Below, piece after piece: positions 21,430-33,390 of a stretch of 64,000 nt of DNA (position 1 is its first letter; each line of letters starts with the position of its first letter). This DNA comes from Mercurialis annua (taxonomy: Eukaryota > Streptophyta > Magnoliopsida > Malpighiales > Euphorbiaceae): the NCBI RefSeq assembly GCF_937616625.2, contig NC_065577.1:1054001-1118000 (forward strand), written 5' to 3'. The notes beneath the pieces were generated by a model. That model searched no databases, was not told the origin of the DNA, and saw nothing but the letters and a program-made list of their open reading frames with translations. The translations under genes were made by a program, and so were the position numbers.

Positions 21430-24273
21430 TTACAATTTCAGGAAAACAAACTCTTCGATCGCCGGAATATCCCCAATCTTTTTCAAGGTTTCGATCTTGG
21501 GTTGGTCATCAACTCCAATAGCCATGATAGCTTGCTTTCGTGGAGCAATTCTTCCGACACTCATGAAACTGACATTGACATTCTCCTCTCCCAATACGCT
21601 TCCGACTCTACCGATCATTCCAGGCTGGTCGACTTGTCGGCAGAGTATGATGCTACCTTCCAAACTCACATCCACCTCAAATGATCCGACTTTAGTCAAA
21701 TGAGGAACTCCGTCCTTCACCCTTCCCTCAACCTTTATTTCTCCAGACTCTGACATGGCACTAGCAAATTTTGATTCCACATTGGCAATTTGAACTTGGA
21801 TAAAGTTGAGTGGAGTCTCGGGTGAGCCGTCCAGAGTGACGCGTTCTTCAGCTATTCTTAGTCCTCTTTGTTTAGCAGTGAAGTCAGCATTAACCAAGTT
21901 CACAAAAATACTGGATATAGGTTCAATCAGACCCTTAATAATCATAGCACGGAGCAGCCTGGTGTCAAGGTCATCGGGAGCTCTAGTAGAGCCGTAAGTC
22001 ACTTTCACACTCTTCACGCCACTTCCGCCTGTTACTAGCTGCACAGCCAACCTCCCAAGTTTCTCACCAAGCATAACATATGGTTTCAGCTCTGTTAGAA
22101 CCTGCAGAATAGGAATTTTATAAGGATAAACCATTTGCTAACTATCTCATCTTCCAAACAATTTAGAACAAAGGGTCATTGCCGTCTTCTCTAAACTTGT
22201 GAGTCAGGGTCGATAAACTCACACTTAGCCATTTTAATCAATTAAGGACACTAAAAATAGAGAATAATGTCATTAATTGATTAAAATGGTTAAGTATGAA
22301 TTAATTGACCTTGACGTATAAGTTCAGGGACCGGCATATATGACCCTGTGCTAAAACAATTTATTAAGGAGCAAACTTGACAAAAAAAATATAAATTCGA
22401 TAACGTAGGATGTTTGCAATGATACCTCAGCAGGTACCATCGGTGCATTGACGGCAGTAGCAGCAAGTTCACCTTGCAAGGCTCCAACAACCGCTTCAGC
22501 AATTTCAATAGCCACACCTTCCTGCAACATCAAACATGAAAGTATTTTATATCACGGTCACAGAAACAATAAAGTTAGAACAATTGCATTTCCGATCCAT
22601 AAACATGCCTGAGCCTCCACAGTACTGGCACCAAGATGTGGAGTAACAGTCACATTCTCATGCTGCACCAACTTGCTGTCTTTTGCCGGGGGCTCTTCAG
22701 TGAAAACATCAAGTGCTGCCTGAGCTACAATTCCAGCATCAAGTGCCCTGACAAGAGCATCTTCATCAATAACACCTCCACGAGCAACATTAACAATTCT
22801 AACTCCTTTCTTCATCTTCGCAAAAGTCTCATCATTGAGAATCTTATTTGTAACAGGGGTAAGAGGCATGTGCAAGGAGATGAAATCAGCAGTCGCTATG
22901 GCTTCCTCAAACCCAACAAGCTCCACACCAATTGCACGAGCTCTATCTGCTGCAGCATACGGATCGTGAGCAATCACATGCATCCCAAGTCCCTTGGCAC
23001 GCCGTGCAACCTCCGAACCAACTTTACCGAAACCCATCACAGCAAGTGTCTTTCCAACAAGTGACACACCCACATATTTGTTCCTCAGCCATTTTCCTGA
23101 AATACCCAAAACAAGCATATACAAGAAATTAAGCACTTTCCAACAAAAACCAAAAACTATCTATTTCCTATAACAATCTAGCAAAACTAAAAGCCTGAGA
23201 CAATAATATAAAAGATTCCAACTTTTTTTCAGGTGCCAAGGTGGAATCTTTTTTAACCCGAGTGTCACTTAATCTAACCTAAATCCCAATTCTTTATCAT
23301 TACAACAACCAGATCTAACATACCCTACTCCTTATTACTCAATACAACCACCAATCACACATAAAATTATTACTAAACAACAAAGCACACCAACTGTTCG
23401 ACGAAAAGCCAAAAAGAACCCGGATTGCAAATCTCAACAAATTCTCAACATTTCTAACCACAAAGCACACCAATTGTTCAACGAAAGTCCTAAGGGAATC
23501 CACATCACAAGAAACTAGCATCAAATCAAAATAAAAAAGATCATTATTTAACCAAAAAGCACACCAAGTGTTCGACAAAAAACCGAAAACAACCCGGATC
23601 GCAAATTTCAACAAATTTTCAACATTTCTAACAACAAATCACAGTAACTGTTCAACAAAATGCCTAAGAGAATCCAAATAACAAAATTCACCATCAAATC
23701 AAAATAAAAAAACAAACCCAATAACTAACCAGCTTTAATAGAAGCATCAGCTTGAGCAACATTCCTAGCCATGGCAGCCAACAGAGCAATCCCATGTTCA
23801 GCAGCTGCAACAGTATTCGCAGTCGGAGCATTCACAACCAAACACCCATGCTCAGTCGCAGCACTAAGATCCACATTATCAATCCCAACTCCGGCTCGAC
23901 CCACAACTTTCAACCGGCCACCGGACGATTCAAAAACCTCCCGGTTCACCTTCGTCCCGCTCCGTACAATCAGCGCGTCGCAGAGCGAGATCTTAGTACA
24001 CAGCTCCTCGGGCGACAAATTATACGAGCAATCAACGTTAGCGAACTCTTTTAAAAGCTCCAGCCCCGCTTCTCCGAGCTTCTCCGCCACCAGCACAGTG
24101 GGCTTCGCGTCGAGCGACGCCGTTAGTACAATAAACCGAGATTGAGACTCACGCCGTGAGTTTAACGCCGGGAGTGAGAAGATTGGGAGTTTGTTAGCTT
24201 TCGAAGTAACGGAGAAAGACGAGAGGTTATTAGCGGCGGTTGACCGGAGATTAGCGACGGTGTTAGTGGCCAT
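21430..24273 (-). CDS. PGDH: D-3-phosphoglycerate dehydrogenase, chloroplastic
   Basis: Four minus-strand exons (24273-23730, 23096-22609, 22521-22426, 22101-21430; 1800 nt) encode 599 residues. The enzyme oxidises 3-phosphoglycerate to 3-phosphohydroxypyruvate with NAD+, the first step of the phosphorylated serine pathway in plastids. The leader (about residues 1-50) is Ser/Arg-rich and transit-like. The NAD-binding Rossmann motif MGFGKVGSEVARRAKGLGM lies at about residue 202, the catalytic Arg in NVARGGVIDEDALV and the catalytic His in TPHLGAST. A C-terminal ACT domain (LCRQVDQPGMIGRVGSVLGE) ends the chain, with an allosteric substrate-binding domain before it. Intron 2 begins with GC, not GT (donor cag|gcatgt, acceptor at 22522), which is the only choice that keeps frame. 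Intron 1 has a tandem repeat and intron 3 a foldback MITE. Confidence 0.97.
22166..22353. mobile_element. Small foldback MITE (GAACAAAGG family), perfect 10-bp target duplication, in PGDH intron 3
   Basis: A 188-bp inverted-repeat element from gaacaaagggtcattgccgt to ccggcatatatgaccctg. The middle arms ttaatcaattaa/ttaattgattaa fold back on each other. The flanks aaacaattta at 22156-22165 and 22354-22363 are identical. The right terminus has decayed (ctgtgct rather than ctttgttc). Confidence 0.85.
23382..23716. repeat. Two-copy ~174-bp tandem repeat in PGDH intron 1
   Basis: Units start at 23382 and 23556 with aaagcacaccaa(c/g)tgttcgac and run in register to 'ccatcaaatcaaaataaaaaa'. Within each unit the word 'tgttc(g/a)ac(g/a)aaa' occurs twice about 85 bp apart, so the unit itself is an older duplication. 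There is no coding potential. Confidence 0.75.
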
Positions 24274-24340
24274 TTTTAACGGTAACGGCGGTTTGAAATG
24301 GGTTTTTTTCTGGTATGGAGTTAGATCCGAGAGTAGTGGG

Positions 24341-24348
24341 TTATATAA
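24341..24348 (-). promoter_or_regulatory. Probable TATA box of PGDH
   Basis: On the minus strand the sequence gattatataaccc lies 68-75 bp upstream of the PGDH start codon. That is the right distance for a TATA box with a 5' UTR of about 40 nt. It is inferred from position and motif only. Confidence 0.4.
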
Positions 24349-25737
24349 TCAGGGGTTTGGTGAGGGTTTTTGCGCAAGTTTGTCGAAGAAATGATGAAGG
24401 AGCGTGAATTACGCGCGTGGCAATGGAGCGTGGGTAGTTAAAAGTGCATTTTGGAGCGGGAAAGTGGGAGAAAGGGGGAGCGTGTGGGACTTCACGAGTG
24501 GGAGTGAGAGTGGGATTTGTTAATTTTGTTTTTGAATAATTATACAACGCAACGGTTGCGCCATGTCATTCGTGCAACAAACCAATGAGGCGTTGGCCAT
24601 GTGCAAATGTTTAATGATAAAAAAATAAGCAATAAATAAAGATTTCCTATCGCAAATGATTATTGGCTTGTTGTAAAATGACGTGGCACATCCGTTGTGT
24701 GGGATAAACACTCTTTGATTTTACAGATTTGGAGTGTCCCGAAAAATGAAAATTTTTGATCCAGGTTTTTATGCTTGACTTGATTATGATTGGTTTATCG
24801 GTAATAAGAAAGAGATTAATTTATTACTAATCCCACGAAAATAGAAAGTTGCAAGAGATTTTATTGTTCTTTAAATAAATTTTAGATTTAATTCCTCATT
24901 TTTAAATTACAGCCTTATTCTGAGAAGAAAAAAATACAGCCTTACAATATTTCATTCTAAAATATCAAATTCGATTTTCTTTATTATAAAAGCATCCCTA
25001 GAGAATTATTAAATGTGCAAATAACTTTTATGGTAGTTTAGTTGGTGCTTGTGGGATGCATGATGAATACAACTAGTACTTTTCAAAAAAAAAATTGAAA
25101 AATGTTAGTAGTAAATTTAGTATTTGTACTAATTAAATATATAATTCAACACAAAATTTATTCTTTTCTATAATTTTTTTAATTTTATAGAAATATGGTT
25201 TTGTTACAAAAGTAATATAGATGAGTTAATATTTAGTGTAACATAAGTTAAATTAGAAAATTATTAAAATGATAAAACGATACATCTAAACTTTCTACAC
25301 CCAGACAAATCTCCTTTCAAATCGGATAGGTTTTTTTTGCGAGAGGAATTAACTGTAATTTCAAGTATTAAACAGCTACAAACATTAGTATGGTATAAAT
25401 TTATTTATAAAACATTAAGCATGTAAATTATCGTAATTCCAACAAAAATATAGTTAAATATTGCAGATATAATTTGGTAAAAAAGATGTATACAAAAGTT
25501 TTACATAATAAGCATATTTAGAAAAATGAAGAGTTTGTTTGAAGAAAAAAAAAGTTGAAAGAGACTATTATACAAATATTTAAAATTAATAATTATATTT
25601 TTTATATATAAAAAGGTTAAAGTACCTTTTAAAGTTAAACAATAGAAGGGAGCTTAATAATAAACATATATAAGTGTCCCTTATAAATACATTTTAATTA
25701 ACTATTTTCCACTAAAAAGGTTTACAATATTAAAGTA

Positions 25738-26016
25738 TACTTTCTCCGTTTTAATAGAGTGGTCCATTTTGAAAAAATATATATCCCAAAATGCCAAAAT
25801 TCTTGTCACTTTCAAAAAATAACAATTTTAAAACTCAATCTTCCAAATCTATTCATATTTAAATTCCACTAATAAAATAAATTGAAAGTATACTCTACAT
25901 TAAACAAGGGTATAATAAAAAAATAGAGAAAATATTATAAAATCCATAACAATAATTATATTTTTTTAAATTGTGTGATAAAAGTAAAATGGACAACTCT
26001 ATTAGAACAGAGGGAT
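25738..26016. mobile_element. Degenerate Stowaway-like MITE
   Basis: Left end actttctccgttttaataga with gtggtccatttt, and right end aaaatggacaactctattag then aacagagggat, form inverted repeats of about 34 bp with several mismatches. The ends resemble the CTCCCTCCGTCCC termini of the intact copy at 6848. TA dinucleotides flank both ends. Confidence 0.6.
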
Positions 26017-27526
26017 TACATTAACTTATTGTTTAATCAATATAGAAAAAAGGTACTCTAATTTGTTATGATGTTTTTTTTTTTGAAAGAATCAATTTTG
26101 TTGAGAGATTATAGAATAATTGTAAATTAAAATGAAAAGAATATTTAAGTATAAAAATAGGATATCTGAAAATTATGCGAGTGGAATCTTTGAAGGTGCG
26201 GCGCCGATGTGTAAGTAGCATAATAGGCAGAATCCTTGCAGGGGTGCTACCAACTTGCACATGTAAAAGCTTTTCTTTTTCTTTAAAATTGGTTGGTAAA
26301 ACTTTTTGTTTTATTTAAAAAAAAATTAATATCATAATATAACACAACCTTTTGCGTTTTTTTCAATTTAAACATAAATTAAAAAATGTTTCAGCTATTA
26401 GCACAATTTTTTTTATTTTTTTATTTTATAGCTCGATATATATTTCATAGTTTGTTTTTTGTTAAAACGACATTGTTTTTAATCATACGGACGACCAAAA
26501 CGACGTCATTTTAGACATTTATTCTACATATGTCACATAATGAAAGGTTGTGCTTAAATAAAAAATACTAATAATTGTGCTATATGATGACATTAACCCT
26601 TTAAGAAAAGAGTTATATTATACCCTTTGTCTCAAAATAATTATTAAATTTCTTTTTTTCCCTCCAATATTGTCATCTTTTTATATTATTTATTTAGATA
26701 TTGTTATCTATTGTTATTATTCAAATCAATTTAATTGGCCATAACAAGGCTATATAAGAAAAATGAAGAAAATATTACAAAGAAATTATAATTTATAACT
26801 TATACATTATTTTTAATTTATTCGTTATTACAAATCTCGTCACTTTGACAAAATAGTGTTTGTAATCTTTATTTTAAAATGTAAGTTTAATTTTTCAAAT
26901 ATAGCCATTCATCTTTAAATAATCTTTTTAAATTTTATATTTGTATAGATAAATATTAAATTTTGCAAAAAAAAAAATTCACTTTCGGTCAAGACCAAAA
27001 TACTATTAATGGTTTGTAAAGATTACAATTGGAAAAATCAAATAGATTAAATTCATCAAAAATTCCTAACTTACTAGTTGTACAATTCATAAAAAAGAAT
27101 CTAACCTCGAATCCAAATCAATAATAAAATTGATTATAAATTGGTCAAAGTTTTAATTTAAAATACTACTCCATGATTATAAAACTCCATAAGTAGGTGA
27201 ATAAAAATAATGTATTTAATGGAAAACTGTTCCAATGACAAAGGGGCTGCCAGTGAAAAGTCTGTTCTAAGAGGTGGGGTCTAGCAAGTCATAGAAGTAA
27301 ACACCAATTTGCCAACCACTAAAAAAGCACACATTTTATTTTATTTTATTTTATTTTTGATTTGCTACTCCTACCATAGAAATTAATTTTTTGTGTACAT
27401 CATGATGAAAGCAGAGACTGAGGATTTAAGCTTGGAAAAAAAAAATGCAACATAAAGCCACATTTTCTATACTGCAGCAGTGTCATAAAAATGAAAAATT
27501 AATAGATTACTATAAAAGATGCTAAA

Positions 27527-27780
27527 TATTAAACTTGGAAGGGTGATGCACTATGTAAAATTTTCAAAATTGATAATGAACTATGGTTCGTTATAAAATG
27601 AGTACTAAACTTAATGGATACTTCGGGCCATTTTTCGTTCAATCAGTGAGGTATGCATGGCTGAAACTCCTCTTTTTGTAATGTTTTGCTAAGTTTAGTA
27701 CTTATTTTGCAACAAAAAATAGTTCAATCCCCATTTTAAAACTTTCGCATAATTTACAAGTTTAAACCCACATATCATGC
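27527..27780. repeat. Degenerate foldback element
   Basis: The left arm (aaacttggaa, cactatgtaaaattttc, gagtactaaacttaa) pairs with a right arm containing taagtttagtacttatttt and gcgaaagttttaaaa (reverse complement). Arms are about 100 bp with many mismatches. It looks like an older relative of the other foldback MITEs. No target duplication was identified. Confidence 0.45.
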
Positions 27781-28249
27781 TATATAATTCTAAAAATAAT
27801 ATGGCTCAACAGGAATATAAAAAATTAATCTTTAAAAACTAAAAGGGTATGACTACTAATTTACAACTCAATCGATTTATTAATCAAATCGTATAGTTAA
27901 ACAAATTATTGTTAAACGAGTTCAGTATGAAAAAATATTTTAACTTTAGGGATTTCTTATCAAGTAATCATTTTATCTAACTAGTACGGAATACTAATAA
28001 CAAAAACAATATTATATATATCTTAATTAGAAAGAATCGGTTGTATATTACGGTTAGATGATATTTTTTTAAACTCTTGCATTTATTTTAACCGTATTTT
28101 CAGATTTTAGAGAAATCAAACCGGAGTGACTTTTAATTATGTCGAACTGACCGGTTAAGTTCTTAAAACCATGCACCGGAACATAAGATCAAAGTTCCAC
28201 AACAGAAGACAATAATCCCAAAAAGAGATTTTCATATCCCTCACTTTTC

Positions 28250-28476
28250 TTTTTTTTGGTACAGGGTCCATGAGGTTTCCTGAACGGGTCTCAACTATGA
28301 GACGGCACCTTTAAGCCTTCCACATTCAGACTAATCCCCACTCGAGCTGTGTAGGTCCCTTGCGGGAGGCAAACTCTGGCCCCAAGTTTTAAACGGCTGC
28401 ATACATGAGTACGGTTCGAACCCGCGACCTCACTTAAGCTAGAAGAGCGCCTTACCAACTCATCTACGCCTTGGGG
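28250..28476 (-). mobile_element. tRNA-derived SINE, family D, with 19-bp target duplication
   Basis: Read on the minus strand it starts near gaaccccaaggcgtagatga, with A-box-like 'tagatgagttggtaagg' and B-box-like 'cgggttcgaacc'. It ends in catggaccctgtacc and an A-run. Flanks 28231-28249 and 28477-28495 are both ttcatatccctcacttttc, a perfect 19-bp duplication. A decayed 3' fragment of the family lies at 32841-32960. Confidence 0.92.
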
Positions 28477-28485
28477 TTCATATCC

Positions 28486-28537
28486 CTCACTTTTCAGTAA
28501 AGCAAGTAGTGCTCACTTTTCAGTAAAGCAAGTAGTG
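28486..28537. repeat. 26-bp tandem duplication next to the SINE target duplication
   Basis: Two perfect 26-bp copies, 28486-28511 and 28512-28537, each beginning ctcacttttcagtaaagc. The first begins inside the SINE's right-hand target duplication, so the duplication extends from the insertion scar. Confidence 0.9.
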
Positions 28538-28705
28538 CTGAAAAATGTTAATCATGATGAAAGTTCCTATCCTACTTCATGATGAAAACGTGCACAGCCT
28601 ACTATCTCAATCATATAATCAACGGGGCCCAATTCTTAAAGATTAATATTTTTCCATACATAGTTCTCACCCGCATATATACTCCGAGATCGGAATATAA
28701 ACACC

Positions 28706-31430
28706 CTACATCGATGGCGTCGGAGTCGGGGACGGGTTTGCTGCAAAATGCTTAAGATATGCTTCCGCCAACATTTGGCCTAACTTAACCTGAGAGTGAG
28801 TAGTTAGGTGAAGATTATCTTCCTTAAGTTGTAATCCCTTAGCATCAACGCATACCACATTTGAAATATTCATCTTTAGTTGTGCTTCTCTTACTTTCTC
28901 CAAATATTTCTCATCTCCTGATGTAATTGCTACCTACATTTTTTTCTCAGGTTAGTTTAATCAATACACCAAATTAAAATCATTTGATTTAAGCAACATC
29001 AAGAATCTTGATTGTTAAAAGCCTTAACAAAATTCAAGTACTTCAAACTGCACTAACCGGTTCGATTTGAACTAAAAAGTGAACTGACTCTGTTTTACTC
29101 TCAAAATCAAATCGAACCAAATTAAATTTGTCGGTTTATTCATCAAACAATTTGTCGTTTTAGTTTGATTTTTGCCGACTCCTACCTACAAACATATCCA
29201 CCCTCAGCCAAGACCACCATTCCTTTCCCTAGTCAGTGTAGTCACAAGTGTTACTACTCAGCCCAATGTTACCACAATTAAGTATCACTCTTTTATCCTG
29301 TTTGTTGTCCGAGCAATGAGCTAATAGCCTCGGCATTCTAACCCTTTCTTGCTCCCCAAGGTAGAGTCGGCCACTGGCTGATTGGGCTCGAAATCAGACC
29401 GGTCAAAACCAGGCCAGACCGCTCAAATCCAGAATCAGGCTTGAACCCGTCCAAAATCATAGAATCAGTTTCAGATTGTTTACCCTTTGGTTGAACTAGA
29501 ACCACGAATTCCGATTTCAAACAGCCGGTTCCGAACAGGAACTGGCAGTTCTGGAACTGTGATCGCCTCTACTCCAGAGGCCTCCTCCTCTTCCCCTCAT
29601 CTACTTCTATTTAATTTCCTATGATATAGCAATGAACCACACCTCTTTATTCTAACCCCATCTTGCTCACCCTCCATGGCTCCACCTCTTGCATCTTTTC
29701 CTTTTCCCCCACTTTACCACCCTTTTTATCTTTCTTGCTCAAATCACCACTAGTTTGCATTCAAACACAAAGCTAAGTGATTTTCATGGGATGAGTTCTT
29801 GGTGACTGTACTGCTACATCAATCAGCATTTGGCGATTTGTTACAACGAACAAGTTTGAAATTAGTAAATTTGGAAGGACATTAGTGAAGAATTCAGTTA
29901 TGGTGCATAAAATTTACCAGAAAATTTACGAGATAAACTAAGTGATTCCCAATAAGCATTTCATAGTGATACAAAGGATATTTTGGCTCAAAAAACATTT
30001 AGGTTAGGTTTCATTCAGGTGGTCTAATTGTCAACAGAATGCATGCTATGATCATTTACTAGAAAAAAACTTTGTGCTTAACACCTTGCATTGCATTTGA
30101 AATCACAGCATATCTAAAATGACAGCAAAGTTCATCAGCCTATTATCAAACAACTAATTCACCAAAAGTTCAAGTTGTTAGCCGAGGTTCCAGTTATAGT
30201 TTTGTTATCTCTAACACACCCTGCAGGCAAACAAAAGCTCTAACCTAGACCCGGTCCGTATATTATTTACAGACTCAACCAATCAAATATTATAATTTGA
30301 GAAGCTAGACAAAAATGTATAAAATTGCCTAACATTTAATCGGTTGGATTCATAAATAACGTATGGATGGAATCTACATAAAAATCTCCCAGGAGAAGAA
30401 TGCTCGTTGAGCATGAACAGTGAACAAGCAAAGATCCGCTCTACCTTATACATTTACGAGTTGAATTCCACATTTTGCGATCGTAAAAACTCTTGACACC
30501 ATATTCACTTTTACATGAGGATCTAACTATAGTATTATTATCTCTAACAACTATTAAGATCTAAATTGTGACCCTCCTTAAAAATGTAGCCTCTTAACCA
30601 TCAATGAATCAACATAACTCCACTATGCCTTAAACTAATACAAATTCTTCAACAATGATCTCTAAATGAATCCATTGTGCACAATTCAGTTAATTCGGTC
30701 AGTTCTGTTAACTCAAAAACTCCATATCAAAAACCTAACAAAACTAAATTAATCAAATTTTTCAAAAATCATAACTATAACATAACTAAACTAACCGAAA
30801 ACTGAACCAAATTAAAATATCAATTCGATTCGGTCGACTAACCTGAATAATTGGAAGTGAAGGCAAATCAAGATCCTCTCTAACATTAGCAACAAATTTC
30901 TCCATATTTTCTTGATAAACATCAGCATCATGTTCATTAAACGTGTCACTCTCACCTTGATACCACAACAAACACTTAATCTCCCCCCGACCACCACCTC
31001 CTCCGCCACCTCCGCATCCGTCTTTAACACTTTCTTTAGCTCTTGTCACCATATTCTCATACAACTTCTCCCCTCGCGCCCATTCTTTAATCGCCGTCCC
31101 ACCCACCGCACACGGCACCAAACCAATCACCCCACCGCCACCGCCGTGATCTCTGACTGCATTGGCGAATGACATACCGGGGCCCACCCCACATACTTTC
31201 TTGTCGTCTATGTCAGCGTGGAGTGGCTCATGAGCTGTGACCCATTCAAGATTGGCGGTTAATCGGAGGATGTCGGGTTGTGATTTGCATTCTTGAGGGA
31301 TTATTCCGTCCCAGTGCTTTTGGTGTTGGTGGCGGTGTCTGTTTACGCCGCCGCGGCCGGACATGTTGCTTTGGCCGGAGAGTATGAATATTTGCTTTGG
31401 TTTTGAAGGCGTTTCTTGATTTTCTTCCAT
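28706..31430 (-). CDS. SGNH-hydrolase carbohydrate esterase (At4g34215-like)
   Basis: Two exons, 31430-30843 and 28933-28706, joined across a 1909-bp intron, total 816 nt and 271 residues. There is no signal peptide. The SGNH block I motif FILSGQSNMSGRGG has the catalytic Ser at residue 21. It is followed by GPGMSFANAV, GLVPCAVGGTAIKEW, LLWYQGESD (block III region) and the C-terminal DNLHLTTHSQ carrying the catalytic His. This is the DUF303/sialate O-acetylesterase-like family (carbohydrate esterase family 6), which removes acetyl groups from sugars such as xylan; the plant substrate is not settled. A run of eight glycines at about residues 140-147 is unusual and may be replication slippage. 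The start at 31430 gives the usual family length. From memory the Arabidopsis structure At4g34215 is the closest known protein. Confidence 0.93.
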
Positions 31431-32530
31431 TTTTTCAGTGTGAGTTCAAGAATTTGGTTCTTGTTTTTGTAGATTGAATTTTTTGTTGAGTAGAAATGAA
31501 GGATTGCTGATCAATAACAATTAATTAAACAATTTCCCATTAAAAAATTGTTGAAAAATGATGGAATTAGCAAAAATATGGCAACGTTGTAATTGGAATA
31601 ATATTGGGTAAAAGATGGTTTTGCTCCTTTAACTTTTTTTTTTCCAAAAAATAAAATAAAAATCGTTAATCAAAAGTTTTTTTTGTCATAAATTTAAATT
31701 TCCATTAATAATAATAAAAATACAATAAATAAACGGCTGTTCAATAAATTAGAAAAGCTATTTTAAAAGAATCTTTAACTTTTGTTTTAATATTAATGTT
31801 ATTTAACATTAAAACCATAAAAAACACATATATCGGTGCAGGATTGTGAATTTGATTGTTGTGGAGATTACATTTATTTTAGAAATAAAACTCAAAATCT
31901 CCACCTCCAAATATAAAAATTATACTGTCTGCAAATAACTAATCTAACTAATAAAATAAAATCACATATTTATAAATGATTAAAGTATTTAAAAGTAACT
32001 TAAATAATTTTATATATTATAAAAATAATATATTTTAGTAACGATAATTTTATTTAAATAATTAAAAATATTAAATCAGTTATCAGCTCTTCACAAAAAA
32101 AATCCAATATAGAATTTTTTAGACATCAGATGTTGGAGGTTCAAACAGCTACAAAAAAAACTTCCCCAAAACGCTTAAATGGAATTTTCTGAAAACAAAA
32201 AGTTAGAAGCTACACCAAAAACTAAATTAAACTCCTCTAAATTAAGAAAGTATGTTAATATTTATTTATATAAAAATCGCACTACAAATTCAGTTGAAAT
32301 CAATTCAAGCTAAATTTAAATTCCCATTTTTTTAAATTAAACGAAACTAAAATTGTCAGATTTTTTTTTTCAAATTGATCTGAACCATTCGGTTCTTTTA
32401 ATTTTTCAATTCAATCCGGCTTTTTATTCAATTTGCAGTGAAATCTACCTTACATTCTGTATGTCTATTGAATCAAAAAACAATTTTTGTATGATATAAT
32501 CAAACTAAATTTATCAGCTGGGTCTTATTG
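31431..32530. other. Intergenic region upstream of the esterase
   Basis: AT-rich, with the esterase promoter expected near 31440-31600. A cggttc/aattcaat-type decayed repeat lies near 32330-32440. No gene seen. Confidence 0.45.
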
Positions 32531-32782
32531 TTAGGATAAGTTTGATCTTACAAAGTCTAAATTGGATGTTTTGTTGGCAAGTGTTGGGGGGTCTGAATAT
32601 ACAGTTCCGGTGGTTGAGAAGAGCCCAATGCAATTAGTTCTTGCCGGACCACCAAAATGGTCCCATATATCTTGATTTTGCATCACCACATTTAATATAG
32701 TGGAGTTGTTCACTATATTCAATTCACATGAACCAACAATTCCATTACTTGTTTCAACCACTAAATTGCCCAACCTCATCAT
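32531..32782 (-). CDS. Isolated open frame, unidentified, possible exon remnant
   Basis: A frame of 83 codons starting MMRLGNLVVETSNGIVGSC and ending SNLDFVRSNLS. Its base composition (less AT-biased, mixed codon use) looks protein-like compared with the flanks: it contains NIVNNSTILNVVMQNQD and WDHFGGPARTNCIGLF. I do not recognise the family. There is no clear splice partner upstream, and the downstream flank is repeat DNA. It may be the relic of one exon of a lost gene, or chance. Confidence 0.3.
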   Translation of the reverse strand: MMRLGNLVVETSNGIVGSCELNIVNNSTILNVVMQNQDIWDHFGGPARTNCIGLFSTTGTVYSDPPTLANKTSNLDFVRSNLS

Positions 32783-32840
32783 TCGGGATCAATTTTATAA
32801 GTTAGTGTGTATTATATATGTATATTTTTTGTGGTAATTT

Positions 32841-32960
32841 CATCATGTGCTCTGAACGGGTTTCAATTATGAGACGGTACTTTTAAATATTTCACATTCA
32901 GATTAATATTCACTTGAGCTTATAATGTAAAATTTTATGAGACGGCACTTTTGGAAGATT
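32841..32960 (-). repeat. Decayed 3' fragment of SINE family D
   Basis: The stretch gaacgggtttcaattatgag followed by acggtacttttaaatatttcacattcag matches the 3' half of the SINE at 28250-28476 (gaacgggtctcaactatgag and so on) with point differences. A second short piece, 'tgagacggcacttttgg', follows at 32938. Confidence 0.65.
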
Positions 32961-33185
32961 GTTTATTTAGAGCTTAATGTAAAATTTTATTTCTTTATAA
33001 GATTTGTTTGGATAAAAAAATCTCCGGGTATTGTTTTGAAGTGAAATTTCGTGTCGATCCATTTTTGAGCTAGAAGTTGGAGTGAGAATCATCATCTATA
33101 TATTCATCTTTAAGCTAATCTAATTGAAGAAAGTGAGAATTACATGTATATGAAGGACTACAAACTAAATATACACCTCAAATTT

Positions 33186-33374
33186 ACCAATGGGAGTTGG
33201 TCCAAGTGGTGAGCGGCTTGATATCATTTAAGCAAGGTCTCGGGTTCAAATCCTTGTGAATGCAGAAAATTCCCACTGGCAGACTCACTCACCATGCCAG
33301 GTGCGCGACACGGGTCGGATCCGGATTAGTCAGGGCGAAGCCTTGGAAACCGGATGGGCTTACCAAAAAAAATA
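33186..33374 (+). mobile_element. tRNA-derived SINE, family B, with 16-bp target duplication
   Basis: It matches the copy at 6031-6241: gttggtccaagtggtgagcg, then the B-box-like cgggttcaaatcc, gacacgggtcggatccgg, and the end ccggatgggcttacc plus A-tail. Flanks 33170-33185 and 33375-33390 are both tatacacctcaaattt. Confidence 0.9.
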
Positions 33375-33390
33375 TATACACCTCAAATTT

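Larger units (their letters stand above)
24349..28230. other. Intergenic region, AT-rich, repeats only
   Basis: This is the 5' flank of PGDH, then long AT-rich sequence without coding signal. It holds a decayed Stowaway-like MITE (25738-26016) and a decayed foldback element (27527-27780). A possible Stowaway half is seen near 26622 (accctttgtctcaaaataat) with no matching partner. Confidence 0.5.

Noticed and set aside
22636..24145. Plus-strand frames of 66-142 codons across PGDH
   Set aside because: They are antisense shadows of the PGDH exons.
28400..28476. Possible tRNA gene on the minus strand
   Set aside because: Same reason: the boxes belong to a SINE with a 19-bp target duplication and a 3' tail.
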